Part shown: in pieces, positions 16,978 through 26,043 of the stretch | Position numbering within the stretch: position 1 is the stretch's first letter | How the letters are laid out: every line of letters starts with the position of its first letter | DNA from: Sphingobacterium nematocida | GTDB lineage: Bacteria > Bacteroidota > Bacteroidia > Sphingobacteriales > Sphingobacteriaceae | Length of the DNA: 64,000 bases | Assembly: GCF_900168125.1 (NCBI RefSeq) | Contig: NZ_FUZF01000012.1 | Coordinates: forward strand, 62,001-126,000 | Direction of reading: 5' to 3' | Position numbers and translations under genes: made by a program | The notes under the pieces: generated by a model | Told to the model about the DNA's origin: nothing | The model's database searches: none | What the model saw: only the letters and a program-made list of their open reading frames with translations

Positions 16978-17476
16978 TGAATACCCAGCTATATATGAAG
17001 ACTATATCGAAACGATTGTTGAAGACGTTACGAAAGAGCTCACAAATCAGCTAGACACTTTTCCGGCCTTTATAAAAGCTATTCCTGAGGAACGAGGCTC
17101 CTATACGTATGCCGAAGGAAAATGGACCGTAAAGGAAATTCTGTGCCATATCCTAGATACCGAACGTGTCATGGCCTACCGCGCGTTGCGCTTTGCTAGA
17201 AATGACATGACAGCTCTTGCTTCTTTTGAGCAAGATGAATTCGTCGCTAACGGGAGACATAATGAGCGAACATTTGATAGTATCATTGAAGAATTTACCG
17301 CGATTCGAAAATCAAATTTAATATTGTTTGACACATTCAATGAACATGAGTTAGCACGTAAAGGAATGGCATCAGACCGATTGATTAGCGTAAGGGCATT
17401 CATTTATGTCATTGCTGGACACCTTAATCATCATCGAATTATTTTGCAGGAACGATATCTTAAGACTCAAGAATAA
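16958..17476 (+). CDS. DinB-family putative metal-dependent enzyme
   Basis: 172 residues, all-helical DinB_2 type. Metal-ligand histidines appear in KEILCHILDTERVM, near the middle, and in VIAGHLNHHRIIL at the C-terminus, the spacing typical of the DinB/YfiT superfamily. Members include thiol-dependent S-transferases; in a bacillithiol user (see the YtxJ gene at 38143) a bacillithiol transferase is conceivable. It overlaps the histidine kinase gene by 20 bp and precedes a hotdog gene by 5 bp, so all three are probably one transcript. Confidence 0.85.
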   Translation: MNLLKSDEYPAIYEDYIETIVEDVTKELTNQLDTFPAFIKAIPEERGSYTYAEGKWTVKEILCHILDTERVMAYRALRFARNDMTALASFEQDEFVANGRHNERTFDSIIEEFTAIRKSNLILFDTFNEHELARKGMASDRLISVRAFIYVIAGHLNHHRIILQERYLKTQE

Positions 17477-17481
17477 AATTT

Positions 17482-17913
17482 ATGATCTGGTTTAGAAAAT
17501 ATGCCCTGACAGAAGTTAATACCATATTCGACAAGTATATGACCCAACTATTGGGTATAAAAGCTATCGAAATCAATGATGACAGTATTATTGCGGCTAT
17601 GCCAATTACAGACAATGTCCGTCAGCCATTTGGCATATTACATGGGGGTGCCTCAGTTGTACTAGCAGAATCTATTGGCAGTGTGGCTTCAAACTTGATT
17701 ATTGACCCTGAAAAATATGCCGGAGTTGGATTAGATATCAACGCCAATCACGTACGTTCGGCGTCTGAAGGTATGCTTACCGCCACATGTAGTGCTTTAC
17801 ATATAGGAAAAACAACACATGTATGGGACATAAAAATGCACGATGACAACCAAAAGCTCATTTGCATTTCCAGACTAACTGTAGCTATTATTGAAAAATC
17901 AAGAATAATTTAA
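17482..17913 (+). CDS. hotdog thioesterase, PaaI/MenI-like
   Basis: 143 residues, single hotdog domain with the motif QPFGILHGGASVVLAESIGS typical of PaaI/YdiI thioesterases: the HGG segment and the Glu of the following helix. YdiI/MenI enzymes hydrolyse aryl- or DHNA-CoA, and Bacteroidota use menaquinone, so a MenI role is possible. The specificity cannot be read from the sequence. It is the last gene of the kinase-dinB series and is followed by a terminator at 17989. Confidence 0.85.
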   Translation: MIWFRKYALTEVNTIFDKYMTQLLGIKAIEINDDSIIAAMPITDNVRQPFGILHGGASVVLAESIGSVASNLIIDPEKYAGVGLDINANHVRSASEGMLTATCSALHIGKTTHVWDIKMHDDNQKLICISRLTVAIIEKSRII

Positions 17914-18180
17914 AAACATTTCCAACATTAAATTGTATTTATAACATATAACATCATTTATTGGTTATATGATACGGTTTAGGTTTTTAGAGAGACGTCG
18001 CCCATCGAAGTCTCTCTATTTTTTTACACCACATGCAATCGTTTGCTTGAGATATTTCTCTTCTTTAAATGAATAAATTTTATTAGTCTTGTAGTAGAAA
18101 CTAAAAACCATAGGCCGGATTGATAGTCATGCATTCTATACTAGTTTCAGAAAAATACATTTTATTATTTTAATTAAATT
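17914..18180. other. intergenic region upstream of the sugar transporter
   Basis: 267 bp. It holds the terminator at 17989-18025 and then about 150 bp of A+T-rich sequence before the MFS gene. I find no clean TAnnTTTG box; the nearest is TAGTTTC around 18150. No ORF of interest was seen. Confidence 0.5.
17989..18025 (+). terminator. Rho-independent terminator after the hotdog gene
   Basis: The stem AGAGAGAC (17989-17996) / GTCTCTCT (18010-18017) has a 13-nt loop and is followed by a run of T. Confidence 0.8.
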
Positions 18181-19488
18181 ATGTCTTCATCAACACAACC
18201 TAGCGCGTTAGCTAATGCGCAACCTCAAAAGACTGCGTTTTTGCCTATGGCAATTTGCTGCGCATTTTTCTTTATCCTTGGTTTTATTACATGGGCAAAT
18301 GGCTCATTAATCCCTTTTTCTAAAAAAGCATTCAATCTTGAGACCGACCTACAAGCGTACTTAGTAACAACCGCATCTTATATTGCTTATTTTTTCATGG
18401 CTTTACCAAGTTCATGGATCATTAAAAAAATAGGGTTTCACAATGGCTTAGTAACATCGATAGTGGTACTAGGTGTAGGTTCATTAGTATTCATTCCTGC
18501 TGCCGACAACAGTAGTTACGGCTTATTTCTTACAGCGATATTTGTACAAGGTACAGGGATGGCTTTATTACAAACTGCTGTAAATCCCTACCTAAGTATT
18601 ATTGGTCCAATAGAAAGTGCTGCACAGCGCATTTCAATAGCTGGTGTTTTCAATAAAACAGCTGGAATTATTGCTCCTATTGTTCTTGGAACATTATTAT
18701 TAAAAGGGGCTCATGCTTCTGAAGCTCGATTAGAAGCCGCTACAACAGAAGCTGAAAGAAGTACGATCCTGAACGAATTATTACAACAACTGCATACTCC
18801 ATATATTGCACTAGCTGTCTTTTTATTTGTTTTTGCTGTAATTTTGAAGTTTGTTAAACTTCCGGAAGTAAATATGGAAGATGAATCTACGGAGTCGACA
18901 GAAAAGACAACAAATTCCATCTTCAAGTACCCACACTTATTCTTAGGTGCTTTGGCTATCTTTTTCTGCGTCGGAGTAGAGGTAATGGCCGGAGACATTA
19001 TCGGTACTTACGCAAGAGAGCTAGGTTCAGTTCCTCAAGTTTTCACCGATAATGCAACTGCTTTCACCTTAGGATTTATGCTAATCGGTTATGGAATTGG
19101 TATCGCGACTATTCCAAGGTTTATCAGTCAGCAAGCAGCTTTACGAATCTGTACTTCTATAGGTATTTTATTTACCGTCATTTCAGTATTGACTACAGGC
19201 ATAACTTCGTTTTGGTTTGTAGCTCTACTAGGTTTAGCTAACTCATTGATGTGGCCAGCAATCTTCCCTCTGGGAATTAAAGGGCTAGGAAACTTTACAA
19301 AAATAGGTTCTGCAGTCATGATTATGGGTATTGCGGGTGGTGCGATTTGGCCTTTGGTATATGGATACTTAAAAGATCATGTAGGAATCGACTTCCAGCA
19401 TGCATTTCTCTACACTATGGTACCAGCCTATTTATATATTATATACTTTGCTAGTTGGGGACATAAAATTGGTAAAAAACAAGCCTAA
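18181..19488 (+). CDS. sugar MFS transporter (FucP/GlcP-like)
   Basis: 435 residues, about 12 membrane segments, of the FucP/GluP branch of the major facilitator superfamily. Family marks include FFILGFITWANGSLIPF in the first segment and LLQTAVNPYLSIIGP in the fourth/fifth. A charged loop of ~60 residues separates the two six-helix halves. It imports a sugar with protons; fucose, glucose/galactose or N-acetylglucosamine are all possible and the sequence does not decide. It stands alone, with terminators on both sides. Confidence 0.9.
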   Translation: MSSSTQPSALANAQPQKTAFLPMAICCAFFFILGFITWANGSLIPFSKKAFNLETDLQAYLVTTASYIAYFFMALPSSWIIKKIGFHNGLVTSIVVLGVGSLVFIPAADNSSYGLFLTAIFVQGTGMALLQTAVNPYLSIIGPIESAAQRISIAGVFNKTAGIIAPIVLGTLLLKGAHASEARLEAATTEAERSTILNELLQQLHTPYIALAVFLFVFAVILKFVKLPEVNMEDESTESTEKTTNSIFKYPHLFLGALAIFFCVGVEVMAGDIIGTYARELGSVPQVFTDNATAFTLGFMLIGYGIGIATIPRFISQQAALRICTSIGILFTVISVLTTGITSFWFVALLGLANSLMWPAIFPLGIKGLGNFTKIGSAVMIMGIAGGAIWPLVYGYLKDHVGIDFQHAFLYTMVPAYLYIIYFASWGHKIGKKQA

Positions 19489-19508
19489 TATTTTCAAAGA
19501 AGGAATAG

Positions 19509-19544
19509 AAAAAAGCCTCAGTGACATGTCACTGAGGCTTTTTT
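19509..19544. terminator. bidirectional terminator, perfect palindrome
   Basis: A 36-bp perfect palindrome: A6, GCCTCAGTGACA, its complement, T6. It serves the MFS gene on plus and the 5-FTHF cyclo-ligase gene on minus, whose stop codon starts at the next base (19545). Confidence 0.9.
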
Positions 19545-20120
19545 CTATTTACTAAAGTCGTATATTTTTTGGGGTGTAACACATGTTTTAATTGGAATAT
19601 CAAATTCGCCCAAATCTGAAATACAATCTACAGGTTCATAATAACTCAGCCCAATAGTAGCAACATCTGGCCGACATCTGGCCAAAAAACGATCGTAAAA
19701 CCCCTTTCCATAACCGACTCTATTACCTCTCTTATCTACAACAAGCAAAGGAACCAATACCACATCTAAATCTAATTCTTTAACCTCGGCACCTCCTTTG
19801 GGTTCCAAAATCCCCCACTTATTAGCTTCAAGAATCATAGATTCGTCCCATAAAAAATGAGACATCTCACCGCTATCAAAATCAGACCTCGATACCACAA
19901 ACCGCACATCATTCTTCAGCTGTTTAAGCCAATTCATAAAACTTAGTGTATCAGGTTCATTCAAGCTATCTATCGGTATGTAAACATGCAATAACTTCAC
20001 GTCTGACCAGTCCATACGCTCCAAATGCGATAAAATGACGGCATCATAGGTCGCTCGTGTCTCCTTATCCAACATTTTACGCCTCTCTTTGTACAGAAGC
20101 CTCAATTCGCTTTTATTCAT
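19545..20120 (-). CDS. 5-formyltetrahydrofolate cyclo-ligase
   Basis: 191 residues. The N-terminal NKSELRLLYKERRK is the basic ATP/folate-binding start of this family. LLVVDKRGNRVGYGKGFYDRFL is the conserved glycine-rich motif of MTHFS. The enzyme converts 5-formyl-THF to 5,10-methenyl-THF with ATP. It follows efp with a terminator between them and ends in the palindromic terminator at 19509. Confidence 0.93.
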   Translation of the reverse strand: MNKSELRLLYKERRKMLDKETRATYDAVILSHLERMDWSDVKLLHVYIPIDSLNEPDTLSFMNWLKQLKNDVRFVVSRSDFDSGEMSHFLWDESMILEANKWGILEPKGGAEVKELDLDVVLVPLLVVDKRGNRVGYGKGFYDRFLARCRPDVATIGLSYYEPVDCISDLGEFDIPIKTCVTPQKIYDFSK

Positions 20121-20139
20121 TGCTATCCATAATAGTGAT

Positions 20140-20176
20140 AAAAAAACGGCCTTGCAGCGAAGAGCTTACAAGACCG
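20140..20176 (-). terminator. terminator after efp
   Basis: On the minus strand CGGTCTTG pairs with CAAGGCCG (7 of 8 Watson-Crick plus one wobble), followed by seven T. It separates efp from the cyclo-ligase gene. Confidence 0.7.
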
Positions 20177-20204
20177 AATAATCAACCTAAACCTAAAATT
20201 TTTA

Positions 20205-20765
20205 TTATTTCACGCGCTCGATATAATCGCCGCTTTGTGTATCAATTCTTACTTTATCACCTTGATTAATAAAAAGGGGAACATTGATTTCCACACCCGT
20301 TTCAACAGTTGCTTTCTTTAAAGCATTTGTTGAGGTATCTCCTTTTACTGCTGGTTCAGTATACGTAATCTCAAGCTCAACACTTTTAGGTGTCTGCGCC
20401 ATAATAGGCTCATCACTCTCAAAAGCCACGATTACATTCATACCCTCTTTCAAAAATCGTGCCGAGTCGCCGAAGAGAAACTTTGGAATATTGAATTGCT
20501 CATAACTCTCATTATCCATGACAACAAAAAAATCTTCGTCTTCATATAAATACTGATAATCATTAGTTTCTACACGAGCGATCTCTACGGCCTCGTCAAC
20601 CCGAAAACGATATTCTACTAATTTACCTGTCTTTACATTGCGCATTCTAGCTTGGTAAAACGCTCGTAAATTACCTGGTGTACGATGTATATATTCCTCT
20701 ACAGCAACTAGTTCGCCGTTAAAACGCAAAATATTTCCTGATTTTACTTCTGAAGCTTTGGCCAT
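20205..20765 (-). CDS. efp: elongation factor P, atypical tip residue
   Basis: 186 residues with the normal three-domain EF-P layout: KOW-like domain I, OB domain II, and C-terminal domain III ending in GDYIERVK. It relieves ribosome stalling at polyproline. The domain-I tip loop reads HRTPGNLRAFYQ; where most bacteria have the modified Lys or Arg (PGKxxAF / PGRxxAF), this protein has Asn32, with Arg34 two residues later. Modification by EpmA, EarP or YmfI-type systems at that position is therefore not expected. It has its own promoter and terminator. Confidence 0.95.
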   Translation of the reverse strand: MAKASEVKSGNILRFNGELVAVEEYIHRTPGNLRAFYQARMRNVKTGKLVEYRFRVDEAVEIARVETNDYQYLYEDEDFFVVMDNESYEQFNIPKFLFGDSARFLKEGMNVIVAFESDEPIMAQTPKSVELEITYTEPAVKGDTSTNALKKATVETGVEINVPLFINQGDKVRIDTQSGDYIERVK

Positions 20766-20793
20766 TTGAATTGTAGTTTTTTATTTTCTGTTA

Positions 20794-20824
20794 CAAACTT
20801 AGATAAAATGCCTTGTATGTACAA
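20794..20824 (-). promoter_or_regulatory. efp promoter
   Basis: On the minus strand TTG (20824-20822), 20 nt, TAAGTTTG (20801-20794). The predicted leader is ~25 nt. The -33 end lies inside the loop of the upstream gene's terminator hairpin. Confidence 0.65.
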
Positions 20825-20835
20825 GAGCAAGGCAT
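20808..20835 (-). terminator. hairpin terminator after the ABC ATPase gene
   Basis: The stem ATGCCTTG / CAAGGCAT (8 bp, perfect, 12-nt loop) is followed on the minus strand by TTTTATC. The T tract is short, so termination may be partial. It overlaps the efp promoter. Confidence 0.55.
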
Positions 20836-20849
20836 TCGATAAACTCAGT

Positions 20850-21470
20850 TTATTTGTAATCCAATATCGAAATACTAGCGTCACAAAACTGATATTCCCT
20901 TTCTTGATTAGATCCTATAATAAGAGTTCGGCCTTCGAAAAATGTCTTATCCACTAGATCTAGATACCAAGACTCGCCCTCCAAATCCATATTACTAGTA
21001 GGCTCATCCAAAAAAAGCAATTTTGAATCACTGCAACAAGCAAGTGCTAATTTAACTCGTTGCTTCATACCGGAAGAAAAATACTTTAGACCTTTATTCT
21101 GCGATCTTTCCATCCCCAAGACAGAAATAATCTCCTTATTATCAAATCCATTCAGATATTTCTTGAATTTAAAATGAAAATCCAACAGTTCTATCAAAGT
21201 AAATTCTTCAACAAGTTCGATGTATGGAGCCGCAATGGAAACATGCTGATAAATATCCTCAACAGGAAAAGAACGTGAATCTAATGAAAAATCTAAGGTA
21301 CCCTCACTGGGAGTGAGCTGCCCTGTCAGGGACTTTATAAGAGTTGACTTACCAGAACCATTGGGACCTAAAATGGCATATTTTTTATTGGAAGAGAAGG
21401 TATAATCAATATGTCTAAAAATCCACTCCTGATTAAACCTTCTCCCTAAATTATGTAAAGTTATATTCAA
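20850..21470 (-). CDS. ABC transporter ATP-binding protein (lpx operon)
   Basis: 206 residues: Walker A AILGPNGSGKSTL, signature YFSSGMKQRVKLAL, Walker B LLFLDEPTSNMD. The start is a TTG; no ATG lies in frame before the Walker A motif. The sequence is short and lacks extra domains, like ATPases of small exporters. No permease gene is adjacent. It follows lpxA by 17 bp, so it is expressed with lipid A genes, which suggests an envelope-related export role, but the partner is unknown. Confidence 0.88.
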   Translation of the reverse strand: MNITLHNLGRRFNQEWIFRHIDYTFSSNKKYAILGPNGSGKSTLIKSLTGQLTPSEGTLDFSLDSRSFPVEDIYQHVSIAAPYIELVEEFTLIELLDFHFKFKKYLNGFDNKEIISVLGMERSQNKGLKYFSSGMKQRVKLALACCSDSKLLFLDEPTSNMDLEGESWYLDLVDKTFFEGRTLIIGSNQEREYQFCDASISILDYK

Positions 21471-21487
21471 TAATTGACCTATTTTAG

Positions 21488-22282
21488 TTAAACACCAGTT
21501 TTCCCTTGATTGAATCCTCGAACCACTCCTCGATTTGAATTACGAACAAAAGTTAGAATCTCATCTCTAAGTTCGGTAGCTTCAAACTCTGCTTCCACTA
21601 GGTCTAGGGCCTTAGACAAGTTTCTATTCTGCACAAAAAGTACCCGATAGATATTCTGTATTTCGGCAATTTGTTCTGAGGTATAACCTCTTCTTCTCAA
21701 ACCTACAGAATTCACACCTGCATAAGAGATAGGTTCACGAGCAGCTTTAATAAACGGAGGAACATCCTTACGTACCAAAGTACCACCAGTTACAAATGCA
21801 TGCGAACCGATTTGACAAAATTGGTGAACAGCAACCAGACCCGCAAGAACCACATAATCACCCACCGTAATATGTCCCGCTAAAGTACTAGAATTGGAGA
21901 ATATACAATTATCTCCGATAATACAATCATGGGCAATATGACTATAGGCTTGGATTAAGCAATTTTTACCTATTACAGTTTTGTACCTGTCGCGTGTTCC
22001 TCTATTTATGGTTACACACTCACGAATCGTCGTATTGTCTCCAATCTCTGCTGTAGTGATCTCACCCTCAAACTTCAAATCTTGAGGTTCGCCAGAAATA
22101 ACCGCTCCAGGAAATATTTTACAATTCTTACCGATTCGGGCACCATCCATAATAGTGACATTCGAACCAATCCAAGTACCCTCACCGATTACCACATCTT
22201 TGTGAATGGTACTAAAAGGTTCTATGACTACATTTGAAGCTATTTTAGCATCAGGATGTATATATGACAACGGTTGTATCAT
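21488..22282 (-). CDS. lpxA: UDP-N-acetylglucosamine O-acyltransferase
   Basis: 264 residues: left-handed beta-helix hexapeptide repeats through about residue 190, then a helical C-terminus. AYSHIAHDCIIGDNC contains the catalytic His. LpxA adds the first 3-hydroxyacyl chain to UDP-GlcNAc at the start of lipid A synthesis. It is third in the operon lpxD, lpxC-fabZ, lpxA, with a 17-bp gap after lpxC-fabZ. Length is normal. Confidence 0.96.
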   Translation of the reverse strand: MIQPLSYIHPDAKIASNVVIEPFSTIHKDVVIGEGTWIGSNVTIMDGARIGKNCKIFPGAVISGEPQDLKFEGEITTAEIGDNTTIRECVTINRGTRDRYKTVIGKNCLIQAYSHIAHDCIIGDNCIFSNSSTLAGHITVGDYVVLAGLVAVHQFCQIGSHAFVTGGTLVRKDVPPFIKAAREPISYAGVNSVGLRRRGYTSEQIAEIQNIYRVLFVQNRNLSKALDLVEAEFEATELRDEILTFVRNSNRGVVRGFNQGKTGV

Positions 22283-22299
22283 TTATTTAATTTATTGTC

Positions 22300-23700
22300 T
22301 TACTTAACTTTAACGATTTGCGCCATTAGCTCTGCCTCACAAACGATCTTTTCTCCGACCATGCCCACCCCTTTCATACGAGCAATACCTCTACGGATTG
22401 GCTCCAATAGTTCACAACTATAGATAATCGTATCACCAGGCACAACCTGATTTTTAAAACGTGCGCTTTCTATCTTCAGGAACAATGTTAACCAATTCTC
22501 TGGATCCGGCACCGTATTAAGAACCAATATCCCACCGGTTTGTGCCATCCCCTCAATACGTAATACACCTGGAAAAATAGGCATTCCTGGAAAATGTCCC
22601 ATAAACAAATCTTCATTCATAGTAACATTCTTTAATCCCACCACGTGCGTATCAGAAAGCTCCAAAATCTTATCAATCATTAAAAATGGTTGACGATGCG
22701 GCAAAACGTTCATAATTTGTACCGTATCATAAACTGGAGTAGCGTGTATATCGTATGTATTTATCTTCTTTTTCGCCTTGTCACGTTTGATCTGATTCTT
22801 TATACGTTTGGCAAATGCAACATTTGCAGCATGTCCGGGTCTTGCAGCCATAATATGGCCTTTCAAAGGGCGTCCCACCAATGCCAAGTCACCAATCATA
22901 TCCAACAGTTTGTGTCGTGCTGGTTCATTTTGATAACGCAGCTGAATGTTGTCTAATATTCCTTCGTCAGCTACAGTGACACGTTTATTGAACAAATTTT
23001 GAAGCTTATCCAGTTCTTCTGTACTAACCTCTTTATCAACTATAACGATTGCATTCGACAAATCGCCACCTTTGATCAAATTATTATTAACAAGAGCCTC
23101 TAATTCATGTAGAAAGCAAAACGTACGGGATGAAGAGATTTCTTTCTCAAACTCATCTATTTGGCTTATAGAAGCGTGTTGGCTTCCCAATACTGGCGAA
23201 TTGAAATCGATCATACAGGTCAACCGATATCCATCTAAAGGCATTCCCACAATTTCGACTTTGCGATCCGCATCTACGTAATGTATATTTTCCTTTATCT
23301 CGTAGAAATCACGATCTGCATCTTGATCTACAAAGCCAATCTCTTTTAATTTTTGAAGAAAAATTGTCGAGCTACCATCCAAAATCGGAACTTCAGGACC
23401 ATCCAAATCAATTAACACGTTATCAATCTGAAGACCTATAAACGCAGCCATTAAATGTTCAATCGTACTTACAGAGGCTCCATTCTCAGCAATAGTTGTC
23501 CCACGAGATGTGTCCGTTACATTATCTGCATCAACAGATACTATCGGCTGTCCATCCAAATCAACACGTCTAAACTTGAACCAATGATTTTCCGCAGCAG
23601 GTTTTATCGTTAGTGTAACAGGCTTTCCTGTATGTAACCCTACTCCAGATATAGTAAATTCAGATTTAATCGTCCTTTGCTTTGCATTCATTTCCTCCAT
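22300..23700 (-). CDS. lpxC: bifunctional LpxC deacetylase / FabZ dehydratase
   Basis: A 466-residue fusion. Residues ~1-310 are LpxC (UDP-3-O-acyl-GlcNAc deacetylase) with the zinc-site regions STIEHLMAAF and RHKLLDMIGDLALVG. Residues ~325-466 are FabZ with LPHRQPFLMIDKI and GHFPGMPIFPGVLRIEGMAQ. The fusion couples the committed lipid A step to 3-hydroxyacyl-ACP dehydration and is characteristic of Bacteroidota. It lies between lpxD and lpxA. Start at 23700 is taken as annotated; an ATG three codons in is possible. Confidence 0.97.
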   Translation of the reverse strand: MEEMNAKQRTIKSEFTISGVGLHTGKPVTLTIKPAAENHWFKFRRVDLDGQPIVSVDADNVTDTSRGTTIAENGASVSTIEHLMAAFIGLQIDNVLIDLDGPEVPILDGSSTIFLQKLKEIGFVDQDADRDFYEIKENIHYVDADRKVEIVGMPLDGYRLTCMIDFNSPVLGSQHASISQIDEFEKEISSSRTFCFLHELEALVNNNLIKGGDLSNAIVIVDKEVSTEELDKLQNLFNKRVTVADEGILDNIQLRYQNEPARHKLLDMIGDLALVGRPLKGHIMAARPGHAANVAFAKRIKNQIKRDKAKKKINTYDIHATPVYDTVQIMNVLPHRQPFLMIDKILELSDTHVVGLKNVTMNEDLFMGHFPGMPIFPGVLRIEGMAQTGGILVLNTVPDPENWLTLFLKIESARFKNQVVPGDTIIYSCELLEPIRRGIARMKGVGMVGEKIVCEAELMAQIVKVK

Positions 23701-23717
23701 ACTTATGGCAATTGATT

Positions 23718-24749
23718 TTATTGTTTTTCTTTAAGTTTTTGTTCCAAATCCAAAATTCGCTTCTCAAGACTAGGCAATTTTGCATAAACAACCTGAGATC
23801 GTAAATGAGCCGTATATGGAGCAAAAGGTGTCCCCCCCCACTTCATATTCTCCTCCTTGATGCTTTTGTTAACCCCGGATTGAGCTTGTACTTGTGTTCC
23901 GTTAGCGATACTAATGTGCCCTACTAAACCTACCTGCCCACCTAGGATCACCTGGCGTCCCACTTTCGTACTTCCAGAAACCCCCGTTTGTGCTGCAATA
24001 ACTGTGTTTTCACCGATCTCGACATTATGCGCTATCTGAATCAAATTATCTAGCTTTACACCTTTTCGAATTATAGTCGATCCCATTGTAGCCCGATCTA
24101 TTACCGTATTAGCACCTATCTCAACATCATCTTCAATAACAACATTCCCGATTTGAGGTATTTTATCGTATGTTCCGTTAGCCTGAGGAGCGAAGCCAAA
24201 ACCATCACTCCCGACCACAGTACCAGAGTGAATAATAACGTTTGCGCCTATTGCACAGTCAAAATATACGGTCACTCCAGGAAACAATGTGCTATTATCA
24301 CCAATACGTACGTTATCCCCGATGTAAACTCTAGGATATATTTTAACATTGTTACCAATTTTAACATCACGTCCTAAATAAGCAAACGCACCAATATAAC
24401 CGCCCTCACCTATTTGGGCCGTATCGTGAATATACACCTGTTCATCCCTACCCGAGCGTTCATTCCTAAACGAATGATAAATTTTCAATAATTCTGAAAA
24501 GGCAGAATAGGCATCTTTCACTCGAATTAGCGTACAAGGTACAGCCTTTTGTAAAACAAGATCCTCGTTGACAATCACAATTGCGGACCCAGTTGTATAC
24601 AAGAAGTGCTCATACTTTGGATTAGATAGAAACGATAACGTTTCGATAGACCCCTCCTCAATTTTTGCCAATTGAGAAACAGAAACATTAGGATTTCCCT
24701 CTATTGTCCCGTTTAATAACGTTGCTATTTGTTCGGCTGTAAACTGCAT
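23718..24749 (-). CDS. lpxD: UDP-3-O-(3-hydroxyacyl)glucosamine N-acyltransferase
   Basis: 343 residues: N-terminal uridine-binding domain (~1-100), then hexapeptide beta-helix repeats (IGDNVRIGDNSTLFPG and similar) and a C-terminal helix. The catalytic His is in LIQIAHNVEIG. It adds the N-linked acyl chain to UDP-glucosamine. It is the first gene of the lipid A operon. A -7 box ends 7 bases before the ATG, so the mRNA leader should be a few bases at most. Confidence 0.96.
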   Translation of the reverse strand: MQFTAEQIATLLNGTIEGNPNVSVSQLAKIEEGSIETLSFLSNPKYEHFLYTTGSAIVIVNEDLVLQKAVPCTLIRVKDAYSAFSELLKIYHSFRNERSGRDEQVYIHDTAQIGEGGYIGAFAYLGRDVKIGNNVKIYPRVYIGDNVRIGDNSTLFPGVTVYFDCAIGANVIIHSGTVVGSDGFGFAPQANGTYDKIPQIGNVVIEDDVEIGANTVIDRATMGSTIIRKGVKLDNLIQIAHNVEIGENTVIAAQTGVSGSTKVGRQVILGGQVGLVGHISIANGTQVQAQSGVNKSIKEENMKWGGTPFAPYTAHLRSQVVYAKLPSLEKRILDLEQKLKEKQ

Positions 24750-24756
24750 TTAACTA

Positions 24757-24789
24757 CAAATGTATCTTTTTTTCCCAATTAGTTTTCAA
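24757..24789 (-). promoter_or_regulatory. lpxD operon promoter, very short leader
   Basis: On the minus strand TTG (24789-24787), 22 nt, TACATTTG (24764-24757), then 7 nt to the ATG at 24749. The start point would be about 4 nt before the start codon. Confidence 0.55.
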
Positions 24790-24807
24790 CTTTTTTATTC
24801 CTAAGAC

Positions 24808-26043
24808 TTACTCCACATACCTTAACTCTTTCGGGTAGGTCAATGCATACTTAACCACTCGCCTAGACAAAGCTTCTAAATTCGAGAGATCCGATGCTTC
24901 TGCTATTTCCAAAAGCTCACCACGATTGTTTAATATTTTTATGGGCTCTTTCTCTGCACTATACGCTGAATTTTGAACTTGCTGATAATAAACAACATAA
25001 TCAACATCGGCATCGCTCAACTGAAAGTACTGTTTTGCCTTACTTCTTATCATCTCTATTTCTGATGAATCAAAACTAGATGATCTCATTTCAGTACCAA
25101 ATAGATCCCGTCTTAAGAGACGTCGACATAGCATACTCAAAATAGGATCATCATGTAGTTCCCATGCCTTAATCGCGGATAAGATATCCGTATCATCCAA
25201 CTTTGTGAATAGATCCAAATGAATAGAATCTTTCACAAAAACAACCGCATCAATCTTTGTGTACAAAAAATGCGCGAAAGCAGGCGAAGCATTAAGTTTT
25301 TCTCCTTTTTCACAAAGCACTCTAGCTCTCGTTAAAATTTTAATCAACATTTGCTCGGCTGCGATCACCGTCTTGTGAAGATAAACCTGCCAATACATAA
25401 GACGACGAGCAATTAAAAACTTTTCTACCGAATAAATTCCTTTAGCTTCAACAACCAGTTCATCATCTTTCACGGTCAACATTTTAATAATTCGATCAAA
25501 AGATATAACTCCTTCAGAAACTCCCGTAAAGAAGCTATCTCTGTTGAGGTAATCCATTCGATCTGTGTCCAATTGTCCAGAAACTAATTGATGAAGAAAT
25601 TTACGAGGGTATCTATCATTAAAAATGACAATTGCCAAAGACAACTCTCCATTGAACTCCCTATTCAGATTGTCCATCAAAAGAGCTGATATCATTTCAT
25701 GTGAAACACCTTCGATTAAGGAGTGTTCTAAAGAATGGCTAAACGGACCGTGCCCAATATCATGCAATAAAATCGCGATCAAAACGGCCTCCTCTTCTTC
25801 AGCACTGATTGCGACATCTTTACTTCTCAATGTATCGATAGCCAACTGCATCAAATGCATAGCACCAATAACATGCTGAAAACGAGTATGCAATGCCCCG
25901 GGGTACACCATATGTGTCATGCTGACCTGCTTAATGTACCGTAACCGCTGAATATACGGGTGCTCGATCAAGTCAAAAATCAATCCCGACGGAATTGTAA
26001 CAAAACCGTACACAGGATCATTGATGATTTTTTTCTTGTTCAA
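24808..26043 (-). CDS. HD-domain phosphohydrolase
   Basis: 411 residues. The HD motif is in LLHDIGHGPFSHSLEH, preceded by TRFQHVIGAMHLM. Layout matches the YwfO/dGTPase-like HD family, which hydrolyses nucleotides; the substrate here is unknown. The start is TTG (NKKKIINDPVYGF); the next in-frame ATG would remove conserved sequence. It is followed by the lpxD promoter and is divergent from porX. Confidence 0.9.
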   Translation of the reverse strand: MNKKKIINDPVYGFVTIPSGLIFDLIEHPYIQRLRYIKQVSMTHMVYPGALHTRFQHVIGAMHLMQLAIDTLRSKDVAISAEEEEAVLIAILLHDIGHGPFSHSLEHSLIEGVSHEMISALLMDNLNREFNGELSLAIVIFNDRYPRKFLHQLVSGQLDTDRMDYLNRDSFFTGVSEGVISFDRIIKMLTVKDDELVVEAKGIYSVEKFLIARRLMYWQVYLHKTVIAAEQMLIKILTRARVLCEKGEKLNASPAFAHFLYTKIDAVVFVKDSIHLDLFTKLDDTDILSAIKAWELHDDPILSMLCRRLLRRDLFGTEMRSSSFDSSEIEMIRSKAKQYFQLSDADVDYVVYYQQVQNSAYSAEKEPIKILNNRGELLEIAEASDLSNLEALSRRVVKYALTYPKELRYVE

